This document shows positions 9,020 through 14,826 of a stretch of 14,826 nucleotides of DNA, piece after piece. The notes beneath the pieces are model-generated. The model was not told where the DNA came from. It made no database searches and worked only from the letters and a program-made list of their open reading frames with translations. This DNA comes from Cruorifilaria tuberocauda (taxonomy: Eukaryota > Nematoda > Chromadorea > Rhabditida > Onchocercidae). The stretch's first letter is position 1. Each line of letters starts with the position of its first letter. Location: contig JABVXU010000925.1 in the NCBI GenBank assembly GCA_013365365.1, positions 1-14,826 of the forward strand, given 5' to 3'. Made by a program: the position numbers and the translations under genes.

Positions 9020-9185
9020 CTCAAGCAGTAATTTTTCCTGTCGTTTACGTCGTAACACTTCCGGATTACTCTCCCGTTTTGCTTTCAATTTTTTCAATTG
9101 AAATTTTAACCAATCATCGGCATTCTCGGCATCTGTTAACGAATCATAACGATTGTGAGCAAATAGTCGATTCCCGTAAGGTTCA
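9020..9185 (-). CDS. Exon 5, charged helical region (residues 197-252)
   Basis: A 166-nt exon between an AATTTCAG acceptor (plus-strand ctgaaatt from 9186) and a GTGAAT donor (plus-strand attcac ending at 9019). It finishes Arg197 (CG|T), reads EPYGNRLFAHNRYDSLTDAE, then a stretch from residue 219 that is rich in Lys, Arg, Glu and Leu (DDWLKFQLKKLKAKRE, then EVLRRKRQEKLLLE), and ends in phase 0. The Leu and charge spacing suggests an amphipathic helix or short coiled coil that continues into the next exon. The first 32 nt of the exon are repeated in the upstream intron at 9259-9290 with only three mismatches. The protein family is not recognised; a cytoskeletal or adaptor role would be a guess. 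Confidence 0.88.
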
Positions 9186-9550
9186 CTGAAATTGAATTAA
9201 TTTTAATCGAGTAATTGAGTACTTGAATATTTGAATTTTTTATATAATTGAATATTTTTGTGAGCAAATAATCGACTCCCGTAAGATTCACGTGAATTAA
9301 TTCTAATCGAGTAATTGAGTATTTGAATGTTTTTATATAGTTGAATATTTTTGTGAGCAAATAATCGAATTAATTTCGATCAAATAATCGAATACTTGAA
9401 TATTTGAATTTTTTATATAAATGAATATTTTTGTGAGCGAATAATCGATTCTCACAAAATTTACTGAAATCGAATTAATCTTAATTGAATATCTGAATTT
9501 TCTATAAAATTGAATATTTGAATATCTGAATTTTTATATAATTGAATAAT
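9154..9550. repeat. 80-105-bp tandem units that begin inside exon 5
   Basis: Units start at 9154 (within exon 5), 9259, 9352 and 9432 with TGTGAGCAAATARTCGA, then CCCGTAAGRTTCA in the better copies, GAATTAAT, ATCGAGTAATTGAGTA, TTGAATATTTGAATTTTTTA and ATATAATTGAATATTTT. The exon's first 32 nt (plus-strand 9154-9185) are therefore part of the repeated unit. Copy 9259-9290 has three differences from the exon. The copy at 9432 keeps a TTTCAG acceptor (plus-strand CTGAAA near 9463), whereas the acceptor position in the 9259 copy is lost. Confidence 0.85.
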
Positions 9551-9948
9551 TGAATTGAATTTAATTGAATTGAAATTTAATTTAACGAACAATTTATGAG
9601 TTTGCACTGATAAATTTCAAACCATATAGGAATTTACTTAAATTTAAATCAAATTTAAGTTTGATAAAACAAACAATTAGATGATAAATTTTTTAACATA
9701 TTATTTTAATCATTAAAATCAAGTGGTCATTTTTTTAAATGATTGCTTAATTTTAAACTTGCACAAAACTTATCACTGCAAGAAAAATTGTCAAATTTTT
9801 AAAATTCCTTCAGATCATTTTTCGTATTTTTTTTATTGATTGATCGATCACATGATCGTAAAAATTTGTTCAATTCTTTTTTCGCAGATGTTTGCGACAA
9901 AAAAAAGATTTAATTATAATAGGATACAGAGAGAGCACGTTTTTTTTT
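9551..9948. other. Intron sequence between exons 4 and 5, no gene seen
   Basis: AT-rich, with TTGATTGATCGATCACATGATCG near 9836-9858 as the only more complex patch. It ends at the GTAAAA donor of exon 4. No exon, RNA or array is supported. Confidence 0.5.
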
Positions 9949-9950
9949 AC

Positions 9951-10073
9951 CGATAAAACGGAGCGGAAGTAGCAGAGCGACAATTGCGCACTCGAAATGT
10001 TTCCTGATTGATATTGTTAAGCGAATTTGTTGATTTCGCCGATGCGAAATAATCATCAAAAGTTGATTGATTT
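9951..10073 (-). CDS. Exon 4 (residues 156-197)
   Basis: A 123-nt exon between a TTTTTTTTAG acceptor (plus-strand ctaaaaaa from 10074) and a GTAAAA donor (plus-strand ttttac ending at 9950). It starts in the middle of Gln156 and ends after the first two bases of Arg197. The peptide reads NQSTFDDYFASAKSTNS... to ...RVRNCRSATSAPFY. It is hydrophilic and Ser/Asn-rich, turning basic in RVRNCR. Its GC content is much higher than the surrounding introns, which supports coding. No copies of its edges were seen in the neighbouring introns. The family was not recognised. Confidence 0.86.
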
Positions 10074-10186
10074 CTAAAAAAAATTTTTTTTCGCTAAAAA
10101 ATTTGAAATTTTGTTATTATATAAATTATAAAAATAAAATTTTCAAAAATTTAACTTTCGATAAATTTGATAATCGATAAATTAAT

Positions 10187-10480
10187 CGATAAATTGAATT
10201 TGAAATTTAAAAACGAAAATTAAACTGCAATCACTTAATTCGATTAATTCGATTTTTTAATTCATTTTTAAATTTGAATTTAAATTTAGAGTAGAAAGTA
10301 TCAATTTCAAGTTTTAAATTTCAAATTACACAAGAAAAATTACTTTTACAATTTCGAAAAAAAGAATTTAATTTCTCATGTGATGAAAATGAATATGGGA
10401 AATTTAACGTACAGTAATCGATAACTTGAATTTGAAATTTAAAAATGAAAATTAAATTGCAATCATTTAATTCGATTTAA
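10187..10480. repeat. Direct repeat of about 63 bp, copies 232 bp apart
   Basis: CGATAAATTGAATTTGAAAT, AAAACGAAAATTAAACTGCA and ATCACTTAATTCGATT at 10187-10246 recur at 10419-10478 with few changes. The sequence between is AT-rich without a clear array. Confidence 0.7.
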
Positions 10481-10860
10481 ATTAACTGAATAGTGGAACG
10501 CTTCTTTAGTATTACTCTTTTGTAATATTTACTTCAGCATTTGTTTTATCGGTAAAAATATTTTTTGATAATTATTATTTATTTATTTATTTTTTGATAT
10601 CAATTCGTAAAAGAATTTGAATTAATTTTTTTTACAAACTTTTTTATTTCTTTTTTTAAAAACTGATTTTTTACAAACTGAAATTTTCAGTTCATTTTGA
10701 GAAATAACTCAGATTCCGTGAGTAATGACCTGAATTTTTTAATGTTTTATTTTCGATACAGTAAAAAGTTTACCTTGAAAGAAAAAGAAAAATTACGATA
10801 ATGCTAAAATTAATCTATTTAGTCAAATATGCATATTCGTTACTTACAAAATGCATTAGA
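10481..10860. other. Intron sequence, no gene seen
   Basis: AT-rich with a TTTATTTATTTATTT run near 10577-10592. A minus-strand donor-like GTAAGT lies at 10844-10849 but no open exon is attached to it. Confidence 0.45.
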
Positions 10861-10881
10861 TGTTAAACTTTGTGAATTACC

Positions 10882-11067
10882 AAAGTAATTAACTCTGTTG
10901 CAAGTAAATTCTAAAGTAATTAACTCTTTCTCAAGTAAATTCTAAAGTAATTAACTCTGTCACAAGTAAATTCTAAAGTAATCAACTCTGTTGCAAGTAA
11001 ATTCTAAAGGAATTAACTCTCTTGCGAGTAAATTCTAAAGTAATTAACTCTGTTGCAAGTAATGTCA
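10882..11067. repeat. 31-bp minisatellite, six copies
   Basis: Units begin at 10882, 10913, 10944, 10975, 11006 and 11037, a constant 31-bp spacing. The consensus is AAAGTAATTAACTCTGTTGC followed by AAGTAAATTCT. Differences are mostly single bases in the GTTGC part (TTCTC, GTCAC, CTTGC). This is the cleanest array in the window and is flanked on both sides by unrelated sequence. Confidence 0.92.
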
Positions 11068-11212
11068 ATTACTGTTATTTGACATGAATCAATAATTAAA
11101 TGGTAAATCAAATAGCTTTTTAAAATTTTCAACATTCTTCAAAGGAATGTTATTCCATTAAAGTGCACTTTTTTAAGTAACAAACTATTAAAATTCAATT
11201 GCAAAAAAAAAA

Positions 11213-11530
11213 ACTGCAATTGACAATTTAATATGAAGAAAAAGCTATCAATTAAATTATTTCAGGTAATTTAAGCTATTTGAAAAATTATACAATTTTA
11301 AATTTTGATATCACTGAATTTCGAACTGTTAATTTAGTATGAACAAAAAACTATTTGATAAGTTATTTCTTCATTTAAGTTTTCTGATGAATATATAAAT
11401 ATATATATTTCTGATAAATATTAAAAATTAATATTATTGAAACTGCAATTGATAATTTAATATGAATAAAAAGTTATCCAGTAAGTTATTTCAGGTATGT
11501 AAACTATTTGACAATTCGATGCAATTTAAA
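11213..11530. repeat. About 115-bp tandem duplication, three diverged copies
   Basis: ACTGCAATTGACAATTTAAT, ATGAAGAAAAAGCTATCA and TTATTTC at 11214 recur in diverged form at about 11326 and more closely at about 11442. Each is followed by an AT-rich stretch with CTATTTGA and a CAATTTAAA-type segment. A weak fourth trace (AACTGATAATTTAGTATAAA) lies near 11694. Confidence 0.65.
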
Positions 11531-11896
11531 AATTTAATATTATTGAATGCAGAAGAAACAGAGTTTCAGTGATTAAATGTTATTTAAGATTAATCAATTA
11601 AAATAATACTAACGATAGTACACTATAATAATAAATGAAAAAATTAATTTCCAATATTTTAATATCAAATGATAAGAAATTCATTACGATTAAACTGATA
11701 ATTTAGTATAAAAATAAAATTTTTATAAAATCTCTGATATTTCAATTTTCTAAATTTCTGCAATTTTTGATATTTTATACTTCAATCTTTAACTAATTAA
11801 CTAATCAATCAATATTTTTCTATTTCAATATTCCTCAATTAGCTAATTTATCGAAGAGTAAAGAAGATGGAATAGAAGAATTTAGGTAAAACTTAC

Positions 11897-12118
11897 TGAT
11901 AGAATGTATTCTTTTCCGGTATTCTGGTACTCCTCAAGTTTGATTTATCAATCTTTGCTGTTGCATTGTCAGTGGTTGCTATCGCTGAATTATTTACAAG
12001 CCTATTTCGGTCACCGTTAATTTTACCTGATTCGATTGCATTACTGGTAATAGGCATTGTTGCTTGCGACGTATATGTTAGATAAAAATCCGGATCGCAA
12101 AGATCATCCAAATCGCTG
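11897..12118 (-). CDS. Exon 3, acidic SDLDDLCDPDFYL segment (residues 82-156)
   Basis: A 222-nt exon with a consensus GTAAGT donor (plus-strand acttac at 11891-11896) and a GATTTTAG acceptor. It completes Asn82 (AA|C), reads SDLDDLCDPDFYLTYTSQ... through an Asn/Thr/Ala-rich stretch to ...RIPEKNTFY, and leaves CA, which joins A of the next exon to make Gln156. The first dozen residues are acidic with several aromatic residues and look more conserved in style than the following low-complexity part. The acceptor is a TAG-CAG tandem (NAGNAG) at 12116-12120: use of the second site would start the exon at 12115 and remove one Ser without changing the frame. No known domain was recognised. Confidence 0.87.
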
Positions 12119-12120
12119 CT
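12116..12120 (-). promoter_or_regulatory. NAGNAG tandem acceptor of exon 3
   Basis: The minus strand reads GATTTTAGCAGCGATTTG. Splicing after TAG gives Asn-Ser-Asp; splicing after CAG gives Asn-Asp. Both keep the frame, so a one-serine difference is possible. Confidence 0.6.
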
Positions 12121-12244
12121 AAAATCAAAAAATTCTATATTTAATTCGTTATTTTATGAAAAAGGAAGAATTATAAAATCTTTTTTTTTATAAAAAATTA
12201 TTTAAAAAAAAAAGGAAAATTTAAAGTATTATATAGATAATAAA

Positions 12245-12849
12245 ATTGCAAATATTTTAGTAAGAGCTGAAAAATGATTGAATAAGAAATGAAATACTGA
12301 AAATGATCGAATAAAAAATGAAGTAATCAAAATGATTGAATAAGAAATGAAATACTGAAAATAATCGAATAAGAAATGAAATACTGAAAATAACTGAATG
12401 AGGAATGAAATAATCAAACTTATTGAATGAGAAATGAAAAACTAAAAATAATCGAATAAAAAATGAAGTAATCAAAATGATTGAATAAGAAATAAAATAC
12501 TGAAAATAATTGGATAAGAAATGAAATATTTGTACAAAAAAAAGGAAAGATGTGCTTGTTAAGCATCATCATTTAATGTTAAGAAATGAAATACTGCAAA
12601 TAATCGAATAAGAAATGAAATACTGAAAATAACTGAATGAGAAATGAAATACTGAAAATGATAGGATAACAAATGAAATATTTGTTCGAAAAAATGAGAA
12701 TAAAAGGAAGAATGTACTTGTAAGCGTCATCACTTAATGTTAAGAAATGAAATACTGAAAATAATCAAATAAGAAATCAAATACTGAAAATGATTGGATA
12801 ACAAATGAAATATTTGTGCAAAAAAAAAAGAACAAAAGGAAAAATGTAC
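12245..12849. repeat. 29-bp minisatellite with higher-order units, intron between exons 2 and 3
   Basis: The basic unit GAATAAGAAATGAAATACTG followed by AAAATAATC (about 29 bp) fills 12245-12540 and recurs at 12581-12680 and 12742-12812. It is interleaved with a higher-order block: AATGAAATATTTGT, an A-rich run, AAAGGAA, ATGTACTTGTAAGC, ATCATTTAATGTT, which ends at about 12580, 12741 and 12873. The third block is the real exon edge. On the coding strand the unit reads ATTTTCAGTATTTCATTTCT, so it holds a consensus acceptor; CTGAAAA occurs on the plus strand at least nine times. Short open frames on the minus strand here are repeat translations. Confidence 0.88.
12718..12754 (-). other. Possible 37-nt pseudo-exon in the repeat array
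   Basis: On the minus strand an ATTTTCAG acceptor (plus-strand CTGAAAA from 12755) is followed by 37 nt and then by a GTACAT donor identical to that of exon 2 (plus-strand AATGTAC at 12711-12717). Its 24 nt nearest the donor copy the end of exon 2 with two mismatches. Inclusion after exon 2 would shift the frame (37 is not a multiple of three) and bring a TGA after eight codons. This is a structural observation; there is no evidence that it is spliced. Confidence 0.4.
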
Positions 12850-12932
12850 TTGTAAGCATCATCATTTAATGTTTTATATGAGCCATACTTTGTTTTTCGT
12901 CGTTTTGGCACATATTTTGCTTGTTCTACAAT
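12850..12932 (-). CDS. Exon 2, basic cluster PKRRKTK (residues 55-81 plus a split codon)
   Basis: An 83-nt exon bounded by a TATTACAG acceptor (plus-strand ctgtaata from 12933) and a GTACAT donor (plus-strand aatgtac ending at 12849). It reads IVEQAKYVPKRRKTKYGSYK then TLNDDAY, and leaves two bases, AA, that join C of the next exon to make Asn82. The basic run PKRRKTK (residues 63-69) resembles a monopartite nuclear localisation signal but could equally bind phospholipid or acidic partners; nothing in the window decides this. The last 24 nt of the exon and its donor are repeated twice in the downstream intron, at 12718-12741 and near 12556-12580, which is unusual. Phase agreement with both neighbours makes the exon itself secure. 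The function of the protein is unknown. Confidence 0.85.
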
Positions 12933-13266
12933 CTGTAATAGTAATCAAACTTCAATTAAATTAAATTTAATTACTCTTTAAGTATAAATAAGTAAATGTT
13001 AGTCTTAAATTAAATTTAATTACTTGTAATTTTAAACAAATATACACTTACAATATGACAAGTTAAATACAAACTAATTTAATTAGCTAAATTTGAATTA
13101 GCAAAAAAAAAGAAATTTCAATTTTTCGAATATATTTTAATCGTTCATTGAAATATAAATTACGATATTAACGATATAAATTACGAAATTACGATTATAA
13201 CGAATGATTGTTAGTATTTGAAACGAAATATTGCATGAAATAAAGGAGAGGGAAGAGAGGACATAC
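12933..13266. other. Intron between exons 1 and 2
   Basis: 334 bp, AT-rich, bounded by the GTATGT donor and TATTACAG acceptor. It has a short duplicated AAATTAAATTTAATTACT (about 12957 and 13008) and no array. Confidence 0.7.
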
Positions 13267-13428
13267 AACCGGTTTCTCCTCGTTCGTTACCGGATAATCC
13301 GATTTTAACGATTCGGTTTTTGGTGTTGAATTCGCAATTGGCCCATTACCGGTACGATTGAAATCAACTGATGTACTGCTCATATCTGTGGTTTTGCTAT
13401 TTTGACCGAAGAAAATACCGTTCGTTAT
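13267..13428 (-). CDS. Exon 1 of the visible gene (internal exon, residues 1-54 of the visible part)
   Basis: This is the most upstream exon that can be supported. On the minus strand it is preceded by a T-tract acceptor ending TTTAAG and followed by a GTATGT donor (plus-strand acatac at 13261-13266). It is 162 nt long and phase 0 at both ends, and reads ITNGIFFGQNSKTT... to ...TNEEKPV. There is no start context at its head; the one Met lies inside it (residue 16), so the gene very likely continues upstream beyond the window. The peptide is Ser/Thr/Asn-rich with no recognisable domain and looks like a disordered linker. Open reading continues past the donor for a few dozen codons, but the downstream exon joins only with the GTATGT cut. 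It is clearly less AT-rich than its flanks. The acceptor is the least certain boundary, because TTTAAG is weaker than TTTCAG. Confidence 0.75.
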
Positions 13429-13682
13429 CTTAAAAAAAAAAATGAAATTAAACTAATGAAAACAAAAACGATAAAGTGAGTATTTTGAATTCAAATTTCA
13501 AGAAATTCAATTCCAATTCAAATTTTATAAATTTAAGAGATCTCAAACAATACGAAATAATTAGTTAAATACTTAATTAATTATCAAATGCTTAATAATT
13601 AGTTAAATTAAATAATTTCAAATTTCCTCAAAGTTTCAGTAAATTAATTAACGAGAATTTAAAATTTTCTCAAAACCTCAAG

Positions 13683-13886
13683 TAAATTAATTACAATTAA
13701 CCACGATTAATTACGCTGAAATCATTGTTTTTCATTATTCTTCATAATTTGATCTTACTAAAAATCGATTGATCATGATTAATCAAATAAATTAATTACA
13801 ATTAACCACGATTAATTACGCTGAAATCATTGTTTTTCATTATTCTTCATATTTGATCTTATTAAAAATCGATTGATCATGATTAA
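13683..13886. repeat. 105-bp near-identical tandem duplication
   Basis: Copies at 13683-13787 and 13788-13886 share TAAATTAATTACAATTAACC, ACGATTAATTACGCTGAAAT, CATTGTTTTTCATTATTCTT and AAAAATCGATTGATCATGAT. Only a few single-base changes and a short deletion separate them, so the duplication looks recent. Confidence 0.88.
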
Positions 13887-14826
13887 ATTAATTGACAATA
13901 AAATTTCAACTTTTGAACTTTCTCAATATCTCAAATAAATTAATTGCAGTTAATCATAACTAATTATTTTAAAGTTATCACTTTTGACTTTCATGAAATC
14001 ATCTTTTCATATTTAAATCGTAATTTCCGATGAAACGAATGATATGATAATACAGAATCAAGAGAATTTGAGTAATTTCAAAAGAGAAAAAAAAGAGCAA
14101 AAAAAAAAAATTTGAAGAAAATACGAAAAGAAAAACAATCGTTAGCTTAAAGTAATAGGAAAAATGATGCAAGCAAGCAGTAAAGTGTAATGTTAAATAA
14201 TTGTTTCAGTTTTTTTTTTCTTATTTTAAACATTCTTTTTCGTTCAAATTTTTTTTTTCGCTTAAATTTTATCGTTCGTTTTCAACAATTTTAAGAGAGA
14301 GAGAGAAAAAAAACGCTTCTTTTCTTTTTTTCTTTTTCTTTACTTTTTTAAAAATTTATCCTTTGGGATCATTTTAATCAATCTTTTCTAAAACTTTACC
14401 ATTTTGCAACTCATACAAAAGCATGAAAATATTTCCGTTGAGAGAAATTCGAGTGGAAAAGAAAAAGGCAATTGGTAATTTTTTATAGTTTCGATTAAAA
14501 GCAAAGAAAAAAAAAACCGGCTCATTATAAACATTCATGATTTCATAATTAATGATTTTAAAATTTCACCATAACATTCATGATTTGATGAAATGAATTA
14601 GCTGAAATAAGAATTCAATTTAGATTTATGATTTAAATTAGTTTAAGAAAATATTTCGTCTGTAAGGAAAGAAAATTTTTAATCGATAATTTTTAATAAT
14701 TTCGACTAAAAAGAAAAAAAGCTCATTGAATACTTATTAGAATAGAATACGTAATGTAGAATAGGTATATATTAGAAACGTACAATACCTATATCATAAC
14801 TTGGAATAGAATATATCATAACTTGG
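13887..14826. other. Upstream intron or 5' region, no gene seen
   Basis: AT-rich with T-runs and A-runs, a (GA)n patch at 14294-14305, and CATTCATGATTT motifs near 14533 and 14576. At the right edge a unit AATAGAATATATCATAACTTGG begins to repeat: ATATCATAACTTGG lies at 14791-14804 and 14813-14826, cut by the window end. No exon could be supported, although exon 1 opens in phase 0 in mid-protein and needs an upstream exon. Confidence 0.5.

Noticed and set aside
9136..9360. 74-codon minus-strand frame with repeated VNLTGVDYLLT-like segments
   Set aside because: It is the wrong frame of exon 5 and its intronic copies. The repetition is real and is reported as exon-edge duplication.
12229..12475. 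Two Phe/Ile/Ser-rich minus-strand frames resembling membrane segments
   Set aside because: They are translations of the 29-bp minisatellite in two frames.
107..13428. Assignment to the tensin family or another named focal-adhesion scaffold
   Set aside because: The disordered, SH3-ligand-bearing character would fit, but no SH2, PTB, phosphatase-like or C2 domain is visible, so no name or symbol is given.
1..14826. tRNA, rRNA, CRISPR array or bacterial operon
   Set aside because: No tRNA-like cloverleaf motifs, rRNA segments or spaced identical repeats with unique spacers were seen; the spliced gene shows a eukaryotic origin.

Overview
The window is a very AT-rich, repeat-laden piece of a eukaryotic nuclear genome. 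It contains part of one protein-coding gene on the minus strand, in short exons separated by long introns. The splice sites look nematode-like: acceptors are short AT-rich tracts ending in TTTCAG, TTTACAG or TTTTAG with no long C-rich polypyrimidine tract, and donors are of the GTAAGT, GTATGT or GTAAAW type. The base composition would suit a filarial or related clade III nematode. That placement is an inference from composition and splice signals, not from a recognised marker.

Nine exons can be reconstructed, in transcription order: 13428-13267, 12932-12850, 12118-11897, 10073-9951, 9185-9020, 7489-7251, 7066-6952, 6185-6078 and 250-107. Together they give 1362 nt, exactly 454 codons, with no internal stop and matching phases at all eight junctions. 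This is strong internal evidence that the model is right. Neither the start nor the stop codon is in the window: the first exon opens in phase 0 in mid-protein, and the last ends at a GTATGC donor. The protein is hydrophilic, rich in Ser, Asn, Asp, Arg and Lys, and looks largely disordered. It has a basic PKRRKTK cluster, an acidic segment, a charged helical stretch around residues 219-262 and a Pro-rich segment with a PxxPxR-type SH3-binding motif. I cannot name the family. A scaffold or adaptor-type protein is a guess from composition only.

About nine tenths of the window is intron, and most of that is minisatellite, tandem duplication or foldback sequence. From left to right: a 5.8 kb intron (251-6077) with 22-bp, 31-bp, GATCGG-palindromic, 150-170-bp and 188-bp repeats; a 766-bp intron with four roughly 170-207-bp units; a 1.5 kb intron with two foldback regions; a 765-bp intron with four 80-105-bp units; a 1.8 kb intron with a clean 31-bp, six-copy array; a 731-bp intron made of 29-bp units; and the left part of a further intron or upstream region (13429-14826) with a near-perfect 105-bp duplication.

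The most unusual feature is that two, perhaps three, intronic arrays contain copies of the edge of the adjoining exon. Copies of the last 24 nt of exon 12850-12932 with its donor lie at 12718 and 12556. Copies of the first 32 nt of exon 9020-9185 lie at 9259, 9352 and 9432. A weaker case involves the end of exon 6952-7066. The arrays seem to have expanded across exon-intron junctions, scattering decoy splice sites. The 12.2-12.8 kb array also carries many consensus TTTTCAG acceptors on the coding strand, so it contains at least one complete acceptor-to-donor pseudo-exon that would truncate the protein if spliced in.
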